NCBI RefSeq assembly: GCF_000427295.1
Contig: NZ_ATNM01000049.1
Coordinates: forward strand, 1-64,000
DNA: 64,000 nt
Direction of reading: 5' to 3'
Source of the DNA: Cyclobacterium qasimii M12-11B
GTDB lineage: Bacteria; Bacteroidota; Bacteroidia; Cytophagales; Cyclobacteriaceae
The notes under the pieces were generated by a model, which saw nothing but the letters and a program-made list of their open reading frames with translations, searched no databases and was not told the DNA's origin. How positions within the stretch are numbered: the stretch's first letter is position 1; each line of letters begins with the position of its first letter. Below, piece by piece: positions 9,165 to 18,954 of this stretch. Both the position numbers and the translations under genes were made by a program.

Positions 9165-9510
9165 ATGTGTTGGTGAAGCATTTAAACAAATTAATTTTGA
9201 TCCTTTATCGATTCAACCACCTATCTAAAATAAACAGGCCAATTGAAACGCTTCAAATCATAACTTAATAGTAATCCCGACCGCTTCCCGATCAGTGATG
9301 CAAATATAAACCAATATTCTGCAATTAAACAAAACCAAAAGAGGAAAAAAGAGTACTTTTTTACGGCTTTACTCGGAAAAAGTAGCTAATCGATTTTAAG
9401 CCAGCGGAATAAATTTTAACAATTTTAAACTTCCTTCCAATTAAATAATCCTTCTTTTAAAATCGCCCTAGAATTCCTTTCTTTGCAGCCTATACTATAT
9501 TTCTTTAGAG

Positions 9511-10122
9511 ATGAAAATTATTGCCATAGGCCGAAATTATGCGGCACATATAGAAGAACTTAACAATGAGAAGCCGGATGCTCCAGTAGTTTTTATGAAA
9601 CCGGACACAGCTTTGCTAAGAAACAATGCTCCCTTTTACCATCCAGAATATTCTGAAAACATACACCATGAAGTAGAATTGGTCCTCAAAATAACTAAAG
9701 AAGGCAAATACATTCAGCAAAAGTTTGCACATAAGTATTACAATGAAATAGGTATTGGCATAGATTTTACTGCCCGAGACTTGCAGCAAAAATGCAAAGA
9801 CAAAGGGCTACCATGGGAAATAGCCAAAGCTTTTAATGGTTCTGCCCCCTTGGGTGAATTTAAACCTGTGGCACTCTTCCCCGACTTAGCCAATATTAAT
9901 TTCCACCTAGACATCAATGGTGAAAGACGCCAAACAGGTAATACCTCGCTATTACTTTTTCCATTTGATGTCATCATTGCTTATGTTTCTAAGTTTTTCA
10001 CCCTGAAAATCGGTGACCTGATTTATACCGGAACACCTGCTGGTGTTGGCAAAGTAAATATAGGAGACAGACTAGAGGCTTATGTGGAAGATGAAAAATT
10101 GCTGGACTTTGAGATTAAATAA
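9511..10122 (+). CDS. Fumarylacetoacetate hydrolase-family protein
   Basis: A 203-residue single-domain FAH-family enzyme. It opens with MKIIAIGRNYAAHIEEL, carries the metal-site HHEVELVLKI motif, then GIDFTARDLQQKCKDKGLPWEIAKAFNGSAPLG and the closing GDLIYTGTPAGVG. These are the features of YcgM/FAHD1-type acylpyruvases and oxaloacetate decarboxylases, which cleave C-C bonds in small beta-keto acids with Mg2+. The length fits that subgroup. The substrate cannot be read from sequence. A plausible promoter of the Bacteroidota type lies around 9490-9500. The 3' end overlaps the next gene by up to 41 bases. Confidence 0.85.
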   Translation: MKIIAIGRNYAAHIEELNNEKPDAPVVFMKPDTALLRNNAPFYHPEYSENIHHEVELVLKITKEGKYIQQKFAHKYYNEIGIGIDFTARDLQQKCKDKGLPWEIAKAFNGSAPLGEFKPVALFPDLANINFHLDINGERRQTGNTSLLLFPFDVIIAYVSKFFTLKIGDLIYTGTPAGVGKVNIGDRLEAYVEDEKLLDFEIK

Positions 10123-11977
10123 AACCCTAACCACCCTCCTATTCATTTCCCTTGCCATTGTCTTTCTTTCTCAAACGCAGAAAGGCTATTATCTCTTCCC
10201 CATCAAACCAGGCCAACAAAATTTTCTGGCTGGAAACATGAGCGAAATACGGAACAATCACTTCCACACTGGAATTGATATTAAAACCGAGGGCAGGCAA
10301 GGCTTGGCGGTCCATGCCTCAGCTGATGGGTATGTGTCTAAAATAAAAGTTTCCTCCTTTGGTTATGGGAATGTACTGTACCTGAAACATACCAATGGTT
10401 CAAGCACCGTATATGCCCATCTCAGGAGTTTTGAGTCTCCCATAGCAGAATACATGCAGGGGAAAATCTACGAGGCACGGGAGAATGAATTGGAATATAC
10501 ATTAGATCCAGGCGAATTGCCTATCTCTCAAGGAGACACGATCGCCTATTCCGGCAACACGGGTAGTTCTGGCGGTCCACACCTGCATTTTGAGATCAGG
10601 GATTCCTTGAACAGGGCCATTGACCCCTTACATGCTGGCTTCAAAGAAATTATTGATACCACCTCTCCCATTGCCCGAAGGGTAGCGATAAGCCCACTTA
10701 CACCCGATAGTCGGGTCAATGGAATGTATCGCCGACAGGAGTTTTCACTTATTTATAGCTCAGGGGCATTTGAGGTACAGCCTACCATTAAAATCTCTGG
10801 AAAAGTAGGCATAGAAGTACTGGCTTATGATCAGCTGGATGAGATGTACAACAGGAATGGTTTTCCCATTTTTGAAATCTATGAAGAAGGTAAAAAAGTC
10901 TTCAAGGCAGACGTCAACGAGATAGATTTCAACATTGGCCGCCATATTCTATTACACACCTACCGCAACCGCTATACCCGCCTATATAAAAAACGTAACA
11001 ATAAGTTTTCTTTCTATGAACCCGATACAGAACTAAGTGGTGCTATATCAGCTTTGCCCGGTGAAGAAAAATCCATCACTGTAAAATTGGTAGATGCCTA
11101 TGCCAATGAATCCGCATTGAGAATCAAGTTTAGCGGTGAGCTGGCACCAATTGACCTGGATGGGGTAAACTATACTTCGGGCAATAGCCAGATGGAATAC
11201 CAGGAAAATGTATTGATCCTAAACAGTACCGATGCAGAAGCTGGAGATCTTGCCATGGTATATGTTCATGGGCTAAGCATGGAATTGCCTTATGCGTATG
11301 TAGGGAGAAACAAACGAACCTACCTTTGGGACATGGCCTTGGGAATTCCCGACTCAATCAACCTTTGTTCAGAAACCCTTTTTCCAGAAGTTGTGGCAAG
11401 GATACCTGCAGGGCAAGAAACACTAATAGACAATGGGGAGGTAAAAATTATCTTTGAGGAGGAAAGCCTTCTAGACGATCTTTATTTAAGAATCGAAACT
11501 TTTGAAGACAGTGGAATGAAAGGCTTAACGCTCAATGATCAATTTGAATACCTTGGCCAACCCATTTCGGCAAGGATGAAAGTTGATAATTTTCAGGGGG
11601 ATACTTCCAAAACCGACATGTATCAATTGTACAGAAACGGTCATAGAAATTTTCTAGGTGGCAACTGGCAAGGGCAGTTTGTTAATTTCAATACCAGGGT
11701 TTTTGGAGATTTTGTACTGGCAACAGACAGTATTCCTCCCACAATCCGTCCAGTACGTGTCAACACTAATGAAATCAGGTTTGTAATTAAAGACAATTTA
11801 TCAGGAATCAAGGATTTCGAAGCGTGGGTAGATGGAAAATGGACCCAAATGAGATATGAGCACAAGCAGGCCATAATTTGGTCAGATCCCCTGCCAGGAA
11901 CAGCCTTAAAAGGCGTGGTTCTCCTAAAAGTAAGAGATCGTGCAAATAACGAGGCCATTTATAAGGGAAACATTTAA
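10082..11977 (+). CDS. M23-family metallopeptidase, secreted
   Basis: Up to 631 residues with an uncleaved-looking or signal hydrophobic stretch near residues 14-30, then a LytM/M23 domain: HTGID (H62, D66) and GPHLHFEIRD (H167, H169) supply the zinc ligands and catalytic histidine, so the peptidase appears active and should cut peptidoglycan cross-links. About 440 residues of beta-rich sequence follow and probably mediate binding; I do not recognise their domains. The start is uncertain: ATG at 10082, ATG at 10091 and TTG at 10109 are all possible, because the gene overlaps the end of the FAH gene. The overlap suggests translational coupling. Confidence 0.85.
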   Translation: MWKMKNCWTLRLNKTLTTLLFISLAIVFLSQTQKGYYLFPIKPGQQNFLAGNMSEIRNNHFHTGIDIKTEGRQGLAVHASADGYVSKIKVSSFGYGNVLYLKHTNGSSTVYAHLRSFESPIAEYMQGKIYEARENELEYTLDPGELPISQGDTIAYSGNTGSSGGPHLHFEIRDSLNRAIDPLHAGFKEIIDTTSPIARRVAISPLTPDSRVNGMYRRQEFSLIYSSGAFEVQPTIKISGKVGIEVLAYDQLDEMYNRNGFPIFEIYEEGKKVFKADVNEIDFNIGRHILLHTYRNRYTRLYKKRNNKFSFYEPDTELSGAISALPGEEKSITVKLVDAYANESALRIKFSGELAPIDLDGVNYTSGNSQMEYQENVLILNSTDAEAGDLAMVYVHGLSMELPYAYVGRNKRTYLWDMALGIPDSINLCSETLFPEVVARIPAGQETLIDNGEVKIIFEEESLLDDLYLRIETFEDSGMKGLTLNDQFEYLGQPISARMKVDNFQGDTSKTDMYQLYRNGHRNFLGGNWQGQFVNFNTRVFGDFVLATDSIPPTIRPVRVNTNEIRFVIKDNLSGIKDFEAWVDGKWTQMRYEHKQAIIWSDPLPGTALKGVVLLKVRDRANNEAIYKGNI

Positions 11978-12030
11978 TTTATTCCGATATTTAAGGGCTA
12001 AAATCAATAGTAAAAATAAAAACTACAACT

Positions 12031-12480
12031 ATGTCACTAGAAGTAGGCCAAACGGCACCTGACTTTGAGTCAAAAGATCAAGATGGAAAGGCTATCAAAT
12101 TGTCCGATTTTCAAGGCAAAAAAGTAGTCTTGTACTTTTACCCAAAGGACAACACACCCGGATGCACTGCCCAGGCCTGTAATTTGAGAGACAACTATGA
12201 AAGTCTCCAGAAAGCTGGTTATGTAGTGCTTGGAATAAGCTCGGATGCAGAAAAATCTCATAAAAAATTTATAGAGAAATTTGAACTTCCCTTTCCGCTA
12301 ATAGCCGATGAAGACAAGAGCGTACACGAAAAGTATGGTACTTGGGTAGAAAAAAACATGTACGGTAGAAAATACATGGGTACTGCCAGAACCACTTTTA
12401 TTATTGATGAGAAGGGAATAATTGAAGAGATTATTTCAAAAGTAAAAACAAAAGAACACACCAATCAAATTATTAAATAA
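12031..12480 (+). CDS. bcp: Thioredoxin-dependent thiol peroxidase (Bcp/PrxQ)
   Basis: A 149-residue peroxiredoxin of the BCP/PrxQ class, which reduces H2O2 and organic peroxides with electrons from thioredoxin. The peroxidatic cysteine is C45 in FYPKDNTPGCTAQAC and the resolving cysteine C50 is five residues later, the PrxQ arrangement. Later landmarks are FPLIADEDKSVHEKYG and ARTTFIIDEKG. Full length, cytosolic. The transketolase gene begins 10 bases after the stop, so the three genes may form one transcript that links peroxide defence with the pentose phosphate pathway; that link is inferred. Confidence 0.93.
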   Translation: MSLEVGQTAPDFESKDQDGKAIKLSDFQGKKVVLYFYPKDNTPGCTAQACNLRDNYESLQKAGYVVLGISSDAEKSHKKFIEKFELPFPLIADEDKSVHEKYGTWVEKNMYGRKYMGTARTTFIIDEKGIIEEIISKVKTKEHTNQIIK

Positions 12481-12490
12481 TTCCAAATCA

Positions 12491-13342
12491 ATGGAAAAAA
12501 AATCAACCGAACAATTAGAAGCAATTTGCTCCCAGGTAAGAAGAGATATTTTACGAATGGTGCATGCCTGTCAATCAGGTCATCCAGGAGCATCTTTGGG
12601 CTGTACGGAGTTTTTCGTAGCCTTGTATTTTGACCAAATGACCAATAACCCAGATTTTAATCTTGACGGACCTGGAGAAGACTTGTTTTTTCTTTCAAAT
12701 GGGCATATTTCTCCCGTTTGGTATAGTGTTTTGGCCAGAAGCGGTTACTTTGAGACAAGTGAATTAAAAACTTTCCGCAAATTAAATAGCAGATTACAGG
12801 GACATCCAGCCACTGAAGAAGGGCTTCCAGGCATACGAATAGCCTCAGGTTCTTTGGGCCAGGGCTTATCTGTAGGCATAGGTGCTGCATTTGCGAAAAA
12901 AATCAATAAAGACGACAAAACTGTCTATGTCCTTATGGGAGATGGAGAGCAGCAAGAGGGACAAATCTGGGAGGCAGCTTTAAGTGCACCTCACCATAAA
13001 TTGGACAACTTGATCGCAACAATAGATCTTAACGGACAACAAATAGATGGACCTACCAAGGACATCATAAACTTGGGAGATCTGAAAGCCAAGTGGGAAG
13101 CATTTGGCTGGGAAGTCATCGTGACTGAGCATGGCAATGATATGTCAGGCGTAGTTAAAGGACTGGAAAAAGCAAAAAGTCTCCTTGGAAAAGGAAAACC
13201 AGTACTAAACCTGTTACATACCGACATGGGCTACGGAGTAGATTTCATGGTTGGCACCCACAAATGGCATGGAGTAGCTCCAAATGACGAGCAACTTGAA
13301 AATGCCTTAGGACAACTGAAAGAAACACTTGGTGATTATTGA
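12491..13342 (+). CDS. Transketolase, N-terminal subunit
   Basis: A 283-residue protein covering the thiamine-diphosphate (PP) domain of transketolase: HPGASLGCTEFFVALYF near the start, SNGHISPVWYSVLARSG, GSLGQGLSVGIGAAFA and the TPP/Mg motif GDGEQQEGQIWEA near residues 148-160. The usual 650-residue enzyme is split into two genes here, as in many Bacteroidota and archaea. Together with the next gene it moves two-carbon ketol units between sugar phosphates in the pentose phosphate pathway. Confidence 0.93.
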   Translation: MEKKSTEQLEAICSQVRRDILRMVHACQSGHPGASLGCTEFFVALYFDQMTNNPDFNLDGPGEDLFFLSNGHISPVWYSVLARSGYFETSELKTFRKLNSRLQGHPATEEGLPGIRIASGSLGQGLSVGIGAAFAKKINKDDKTVYVLMGDGEQQEGQIWEAALSAPHHKLDNLIATIDLNGQQIDGPTKDIINLGDLKAKWEAFGWEVIVTEHGNDMSGVVKGLEKAKSLLGKGKPVLNLLHTDMGYGVDFMVGTHKWHGVAPNDEQLENALGQLKETLGDY

Positions 13343-13376
13343 TTTCGGTGATAACAGATCTAAAAAAGTTTGAATA

Positions 13377-14345
13377 ATGGAAAATAAATTGGATACAAAA
13401 TATACATACACCGAAAAAAAGGACACCAGGTCCGGTTTTGGTGATGGCCTACTAGAAGCTGGTAGAAGAAATGAAAACGTAGTAGCGCTTTGCGCAGACC
13501 TTATTGGTTCATTGAAAATGGGTGCCTTCCAAAAGGAATTCCCTGAGCGTTTTTTCCAAATGGGTATCTCAGAAGCCAATATGATAGGAGCAGCTGCAGG
13601 TTTAACCATTGGAGGAAAAATACCTTTTACAGGTACATTTGCCAACTTTTCTACAGGCCGTGTATACGATCAAATCAGACAGTCAGTAGCCTATTCTGAA
13701 AAAAATGTGAAGATTTGTGCCTCTCACGCTGGTCTTACTTTGGGAGAAGATGGTGCTACTCACCAAATCCTGGAAGACATCGGCATGATGAAAATGCTTC
13801 CAAATATGACGGTTATAAATCCTTGTGATTACAACCAAACAAAGGCAGCAACCATTGCCATTGCTGAGCATGAAGGTCCTGTATATTTACGATTTGGCAG
13901 ACCAAAATGGCCTATTTTCACTCCAGAAAACCAGGAATTTGAAATAGGTAAAGCCTGGAAAATGATCGAAGGAACGGATGTTACTATTTTTGCCACAGGA
14001 CATCTTGTGTGGGAAGCGGTAGAAGCTGAAGCAATCCTAAGAGCAGAAGGCATCTCTGTTGAGCTAATAAACATACATACCATCAAGCCATTGGATACTG
14101 AAGCCATCCTGAAATCTGTTGCTAAAACAGGTTGTGCAGTAAGTGCAGAAGAACACCAATTCAATGGTGGCTTGAATGATAGCATCGCTCAGACGCTCAT
14201 CAGAAACCAACCTGCCCCTCTTGAATTCATAGGTGTAGACGATTCTTTTGGAGAATCTGGAAAACCTGAAGAGTTATTGGAAAAATACGGTTTGAATGCT
14301 AAAAATATTGTTGAAGCAGCTAAAAGAGCTATTTCAAGGAAATAA
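13377..14345 (+). CDS. Transketolase, C-terminal subunit
   Basis: A 322-residue protein holding the pyrimidine-binding and C-terminal domains of transketolase: RSGFGDGLLEAGRRNENVVALCADL, FQMGISEANMIGAAAGLTIGGKIPF (with the cofactor-activating glutamate), THQILEDIGMM, and the C-terminal domain from about residue 195 (VTIFATGHLVWEAVEAE). It starts 34 bases after the N-terminal subunit gene and should pair with that product. A strong terminator follows at once, so this ends the bcp-transketolase transcript. Confidence 0.93.
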   Translation: MENKLDTKYTYTEKKDTRSGFGDGLLEAGRRNENVVALCADLIGSLKMGAFQKEFPERFFQMGISEANMIGAAAGLTIGGKIPFTGTFANFSTGRVYDQIRQSVAYSEKNVKICASHAGLTLGEDGATHQILEDIGMMKMLPNMTVINPCDYNQTKAATIAIAEHEGPVYLRFGRPKWPIFTPENQEFEIGKAWKMIEGTDVTIFATGHLVWEAVEAEAILRAEGISVELINIHTIKPLDTEAILKSVAKTGCAVSAEEHQFNGGLNDSIAQTLIRNQPAPLEFIGVDDSFGESGKPEELLEKYGLNAKNIVEAAKRAISRK

Positions 14346-14364
14346 GGTATTTAAAATTGAAATT

Positions 14365-14400
14365 AAGCGGAGAAAATTCTAAATTTTCTCCGCTTTTTTT
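14365..14400 (+). terminator. Rho-independent terminator after transketolase
   Basis: AAGCGGAGAAAATT pairs with AATTTTCTCCGCTT across a 3-base loop and runs into seven T residues, 20 bases after the transketolase stop. Confidence 0.9.
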
Positions 14401-14571
14401 GTTTTAAAGTGTTACAGATTAAAATTTTAATGGATACAAGGGTAGATCACCTTCACATCCAATACTAATAAATTGCCACTTTAAAATATACTTCAGCCAC
14501 TTATGAAGTAGACACTTGATAAGCTCAGGCTTATCTTTTACTTTTATAAGTAACTAACCTTTTATCTTCCA

Positions 14572-15516
14572 ATGAAACATTTATCCATTGCTCCAGTTGT
14601 CCTTTTACTATTTTCGGTAATATTTTTATTTGCTGAAGTGCCTATAGGCAAGGCACAAATCCTAACCTTCGAAAAAAAGGATGCTGGCGTACTTTTACTT
14701 TCGGATGGAAAACCTAGGTTGTTTTACCAAAAGGAAATGATAAGTCAAAATGGCGAATACCCGAGGGCAAATTACCTCCATCCAGTATTTGATACCAAAG
14801 GAGAAATCGTTACGGAAGATTTCCCTAAAGACCATTTGCACCACAGAGGGATTTTCTGGACCTGGCATCAGCTATGGGTAGATGATTTGAGGATTGGTGA
14901 CCCTTGGATAAGTGATGGAGTTGAATGGGAAGTCAAGAAGATGAAAACCAAAATTCATCCCAATAATTCAGCTACCATTGAGGTTAAAGTAATTTGGAAA
15001 GGCAACAAAGTCCTGAAAAAAAACCTTATTGAAGAAAACACTGTCATCACTTATCAGCCTATTGGATCACAAGCTTACAAAATAACCTTTGACATTACAT
15101 TAAAGCCTTTGATCTCCGGAGTGCGTATTGGAGGTTCTCAGGATGCTAAAGGGTATGGAGGTTTCTCACCAAGACTCAAGTTATCAGAAACCGTCGGTTT
15201 TTATGATGTGAATGGACCCATAACGCCAGACAATCTACCTGTATCAGGAGGAGATTGGATGAATATTACAAAGAATGGCCCTGATGACCCAGGTGTTGTT
15301 ATAATGGGCGAACCAGACATGCTCCCCTCCTATCAAGGATGGATTCTTCGAAAACGAAACAGCATGCAAAACATGGCATTCCCAGGTCAAGAACCTTTAC
15401 TATTAGATAAAAAAGAACCTTTACACTTCAGAAATCAATTGATCGTTCATCAAGGAATTTCCAATCAAGAAATAAAAAATCAGTACAGGATATTCAGGAA
15501 CCAATCCTCTCAATAA
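14572..15516 (+). CDS. DUF6807 (PmoA-like) family secreted protein
   Basis: A 314-residue protein with a signal peptide (MKHLSIAPVVLLLFSVIFLF, then a likely cut after GKA) and the pattern of the DUF6807 family, once labelled PmoA: NYLHPVFDTKGEIVTEDFPKDHLHHRGIFWTWHQ near residues 65-100 with its HLHHRG cluster, then long beta strands and a conserved GGSQDAKGYGGFSPR stretch. Family members sit in carbohydrate-use loci of Bacteroidota and Planctomycetes and have a galactose-mutarotase-like fold; no reaction is established, and the old methane-oxygenase label should not be taken literally. Flanked by terminators, so probably a single-gene unit. Confidence 0.8.
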   Translation: MKHLSIAPVVLLLFSVIFLFAEVPIGKAQILTFEKKDAGVLLLSDGKPRLFYQKEMISQNGEYPRANYLHPVFDTKGEIVTEDFPKDHLHHRGIFWTWHQLWVDDLRIGDPWISDGVEWEVKKMKTKIHPNNSATIEVKVIWKGNKVLKKNLIEENTVITYQPIGSQAYKITFDITLKPLISGVRIGGSQDAKGYGGFSPRLKLSETVGFYDVNGPITPDNLPVSGGDWMNITKNGPDDPGVVIMGEPDMLPSYQGWILRKRNSMQNMAFPGQEPLLLDKKEPLHFRNQLIVHQGISNQEIKNQYRIFRNQSSQ

Positions 15517-15526
15517 AATTTGGAAT

Positions 15527-15558
15527 AAAAAAAGCAATGGTCAATGACCATTGCTTTA
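15527..15558. terminator. Bidirectional terminator
   Basis: AAAGCAATGGTCA and its complement are separated by a single base (in practice a small loop), with A-rich sequence to the left and T-rich to the right. It sits between convergent genes ending at 15516 (+) and 15594 (-). Confidence 0.8.
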
Positions 15559-15593
15559 TAGTTGGTTGTTTTTAATAGGGTATTAGTCCGACG

Positions 15594-15938
15594 TTATTTT
15601 TTAACTGGTTCAGCTATTTCTACTGGTGCTTCCATTTCTACTACTTCTTTACCCATAGCATCAAATGTCTTTTTGATTTGTTCACCAGGCGTTTCTGATT
15701 CAAATTTTATCAGATATTGAACCTGTGCTTCTTCCATCACTTGATGGGCTTCAGCAATTTTTAGGTCCTTCAATTGCAAATCATTCTGAATTGCTTCTTT
15801 TACTTTTTCAGGAAGACTTTCAGGATCAATTTTTGTTGTTTCTTGGTACCATTCTTGAGATACAGGTACTACGGTTGATCCAGCATTTGCAAAAGCAAAA
15901 ACAGTCATTGCGGCGACACTCAAAATTAACTTTTTCAT
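15594..15938 (-). CDS. Small secreted protein of unknown function
   Basis: A 114-residue protein with a clean signal peptide (MKKLILSVAAMTVFAFANA) and a mature part of about 95 residues. The region DPESLPEKVKEAIQNDLQLKDLKIAEAHQV followed by VQYLIKFES resembles small PepSY-like periplasmic proteins of Bacteroidota, in which a helix precedes two strands; I cannot confirm the family. The tail is proline and glutamate rich (MEAPVEIAEPVKK). Likely periplasmic, possibly abundant. It stands alone, with a terminator downstream and a 400-base gap upstream. Confidence 0.65.
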   Translation of the reverse strand: MKKLILSVAAMTVFAFANAGSTVVPVSQEWYQETTKIDPESLPEKVKEAIQNDLQLKDLKIAEAHQVMEEAQVQYLIKFESETPGEQIKKTFDAMGKEVVEMEAPVEIAEPVKK

Positions 15939-16352
15939 GACATTTTAAATTTATTGGTTAAATAATAATTGGTTAAACAATACTTTTTAAATATTATTTT
16001 CAATTATACTTAGCCAAATCCTGTGCCAAGTAATTTTTAAACTATTAATTTAAATTAAAAAGTGCTTTAAACCCTATTAAACAAGGCTTTTAGTTAATCA
16101 GAAGAAATGGTGAGCCTTAGGTGACCTATATCCTAACAGCATAAAAATGTGGAGTAAGCTCCACAAACTGTAAAAAACCTTAACATTTTACACACAATTA
16201 CACGAAAGGCTATTTTATTGTATAAAAAGTATATTTTTAATTTGAATAGTATAAATAATTCTGCTATTCAGAAAAACAGGCTGAAAAATGATACAAGAAT
16301 TGAAAAAGAGAAGGATTTAAGATTGATCTCTCAAGTTTGCCAGCTACTCTTA
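15939..16352. other. Intergenic region with one small hairpin
   Basis: No gene is supported. A GTGGAG/CTCCAC stem with a 4-base loop lies at 16149-16164, and the rest is AT-rich. The plus-strand frame at 16218-16529 overlaps the DUF1003 gene and has no features of a real protein. Confidence 0.4.
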
Positions 16353-17063
16353 TTATTTCTTATGGTCCGGTTTGCTATTTTTCAATTCCTTCATCAAGTC
16401 CTCCAAATAATCAATTTGCACTTCCTGGACTTCAAGGAGCTTTTTATTTTGATGTACCAAAAGATGATCAATTTTCTCATTCAGCAGCTGAATTTCAAGT
16501 TCGGACTTAAGGTTGATTTTATAATCTAGCTCAGCCCTCTGCCTGTCTTTCTGTCCCTGCCGGTTTTGGCTCATCATAATAATCGGTGCCTGTATAGCTG
16601 CAATACAGGAAAGCATTAAATTCAACAATATAAAAGGATAGGGATCAAAAGTATTGCTGGCAAGCAACCATATGTTTGCTATGATCCACAAGGTTAAAAA
16701 TGAAAAGAAAGCAATAATAAAGGTCCAACTCCCCCCGAAAGAGGCGATTTTATCCGCCATCCTTTGCCCTAAGGTTATAGCGGTATCAATGTCCTCTTGT
16801 AAGTTTTCAGAAAGTATGGAATTGTTACGGATAGCATCCATAACATCCTTGTCTATGGCAGCCAAATCTCCTTTTTCTTGTTCTATGAGTTTGGTTAAGT
16901 AAAGCCGCCGGTATTTATTAAGCTCTCCAATTGAAATAATGCTTTCTCTAGAAAAGTCAGGGTATTGAGATTTAATAAAATCGAAAATTCCGTCCCGGAT
17001 TTCATTCCCATTGACAACTTCCCCTCTATTGATCTCCTTTTTTGATAAATGGCTCTTGTTCAT
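16353..17063 (-). CDS. DUF1003-family membrane protein
   Basis: Starting at the ATG at 17063 gives 236 residues; a longer frame reaches 17192 but its extra 43 residues look unlike the family. The protein has the DUF1003 pattern: a charged N-terminal half, then LGQRMADKIASFGGSWTFI leading into a membrane helix (about 113-134), a second helix (142-164) with NLMLSCIAAIQAPIIMMSQNRQ, and the conserved RQGQKDRQRAELDYKINLK stretch, closing with a helical tail. DUF1003 proteins are inner-membrane proteins of unknown function. Confidence 0.85.
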   Translation of the reverse strand: MNKSHLSKKEINRGEVVNGNEIRDGIFDFIKSQYPDFSRESIISIGELNKYRRLYLTKLIEQEKGDLAAIDKDVMDAIRNNSILSENLQEDIDTAITLGQRMADKIASFGGSWTFIIAFFSFLTLWIIANIWLLASNTFDPYPFILLNLMLSCIAAIQAPIIMMSQNRQGQKDRQRAELDYKINLKSELEIQLLNEKIDHLLVHQNKKLLEVQEVQIDYLEDLMKELKNSKPDHKK

Positions 17064-17290
17064 TTTAATATAGGGTTTGCAACCCCTCGTTATGCCTTGT
17101 TTAGCAATCAATTTATGGATTTCCATCAATAGACCAAAATAAGCATTGGTAAACTTGTAAAGACATTCATTTTCTTTTTTAGAATAGCGCAAACCATTAC
17201 ATGGTAGCTTCAGATTATAAACCCAATAAGGTCTCTCAGCCTAGGAGGCTGCTATTTTTAATAAACTTAAGGTATTTATAATTCTTCTAT

Positions 17291-17952
17291 TTAAAAATAA
17301 TACCTCAGGGCAAGGCTTGGCTGGTCCAGAAAACCATCCACTTCAAAACCCCAACCATTGTCCTGATAGTTGCTATTATTTTGACCGGCATCTATTCGTT
17401 TATTATAAAACTTAAAAATTGACCTTCTATAAATATTAGTTCAAAGCTAAATTTTTCACTTGGAAAATAAGCCAATCCCAGGTTCCCGAAAAGACCGAAT
17501 TGATTTACTTTTTGCCGGTAAGAATATAACAACTCTTCATCGGCATTAACTGATTCAGTGAAATAATCAGTCCATGAATACCTTAACCCATAGGTCGCTA
17601 GCATAAATAATTTGGGGCGGATTTCAATGTGTTTTCTTAACCCTACAAAAACATCCAATTCTTTTCTTTTCAATCCAGGAGAATTGCCATTTTGATTAGT
17701 GTTATTACTTTTTCGCGTATAAAAACGTCCACCACCTATGATACTGAACTGATCTTCAATAAAGTAGGAATAGCTAGGTGTAAACCTAAAGTAATCATCT
17801 TCCTGGCTTCTCTCATCAAAAAAATCTACAGACCTATCACTCCAACCGAATTCCAATCCCACAGAATGATTTCCTTGCGAAATCTGGGCATTTGCCTCTT
17901 GACCCATGGAATAAATTCCCAAGTAAACAAAAAGGATTAAAAACTTCTTCAT
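17291..17952 (-). pseudogene. Outer-membrane beta-barrel protein, frameshifted near the end
   Basis: The frame starting at 17952 has a signal peptide (MKKFLILFVYLGIYSMGQEANA) and alternating strands of an outer-membrane barrel (FRFTPSYSYFIEDQFSIIGGGRFY), then stops at 17392. One extra T in the minus-strand T5 run at 17414-17418 restores a tail ending FLDQPSLALRYYF, a proper barrel C-terminus with terminal Phe, at 17291. So the annotated 186 residues lack the last strands. It overlaps the upstream paralogue by 4 bases. Function unknown; pseudogene, slippage or sequencing error are all possible. Confidence 0.6.
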
Positions 17953-18554
17953 TGGTCCTTCTGGTTAATGAAATAAACGATCCCTATACTGTTGGCGGTG
18001 ATTAAATCAAAGGCAATCCGCTTATCATCATATTCCTGATTTGTACCTGAATTGGTATAGGTGTAATTATAAACGAGTCCACCCAAAGTCATTTCTACCA
18101 TCCATTTTCCATTGATCCTGTAGGATGCTCCGGGAGCTAATGAAAACCCCAAATAATTGGGATTGTTTTCTCCTTTAAAGGTCCTATTAAACATCGCTTT
18201 GGGTTCTAGAAAAAGATAAAAATTGTCGATTACAGGAAAATACCTTCTGTAAAACAAGCCTATACCTCCTTTAACATTTTCAGAGATAATTTTTGTATTC
18301 ATTGAAGTGGTAGTGGCACTTCTGAAAAAACTAACTTGAGGAATAACACCTATCACAGATCGGTCAGAAATAAAATAACCCAAATTTGGATTAAGATTTA
18401 TACTGTACTGGGAGGAACTGCCTGGATTTGAGCTTTCTCTGGTATCTATGGAAAGCCCAAAGTTACCCCCAACATACAGATCTCCTTTATCAAATTGGGC
18501 AAAGGCACTGGAAATCCCTGAAATAAAAAAGAGCAATAAGAGACAGTGTTTCAT
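17949..18554 (-). CDS. Outer-membrane beta-barrel protein
   Basis: A 201-residue protein with a signal peptide (MKHCLLLLFFISGISSAFAQ) and the pattern of a small eight-stranded porin-like barrel: KGDLYVGGNFGLSID near the N-terminus, repeated strands such as NLNPNLGYFISDRSVIGVIP, and a last strand ITANSIGIVYFINQ. It is a distant paralogue of the gene behind it, with which it overlaps by ATGA, so they are co-transcribed. Proteins of this class are common in Bacteroidota; no specific role can be given. Confidence 0.7.
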   Translation of the reverse strand: MKHCLLLLFFISGISSAFAQFDKGDLYVGGNFGLSIDTRESSNPGSSSQYSINLNPNLGYFISDRSVIGVIPQVSFFRSATTTSMNTKIISENVKGGIGLFYRRYFPVIDNFYLFLEPKAMFNRTFKGENNPNYLGFSLAPGASYRINGKWMVEMTLGGLVYNYTYTNSGTNQEYDDKRIAFDLITANSIGIVYFINQKDQ

Positions 18555-18954
18555 ATAAAAGATTTGTGTAAAAATTTATGAATTTTATTACTTATTTAAA
18601 TAGTTAAATACAATCTGAATACCCTACGAAATACTTAGTCTGACAGTTGTGGATTACTACTGATTTTTTCTTTTTAACGTTATAATTCTGTAATAGCTCT
18701 TTGCCCCAAAACATTCCAAGGTTTGGGATCTAGGGAAAATCAGTTGACATCCTCTTTTAAGCCAAAAAATACTATTGAATAAATCAATCCAATAAGTCCC
18801 TAGTTTTCAAATGTTTTGGCTTTAAGTATAAGAAGTGAAAATTCTCCCTCCCACTCTCCAGTTTCACATCCAGCATAGCAAGTGGCTATCGTCTAAAACC
18901 CTCTCCATATAATTTAGGCCTAGCCCTCTCCTCTTTGAAAGGAAAACCTTATAT
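18555..18954. other. Intergenic region between divergent barrel and argS genes
   Basis: About 430 bases separate two divergent units. I see no gene and no strong hairpin. Promoters for both directions should lie here; the argS-side element is listed separately. Confidence 0.4.

Noticed and set aside
16218-16529. 103-codon plus-strand frame
   Set aside because: It lies antisense to the DUF1003 gene over much of its length and shows no protein-like features.
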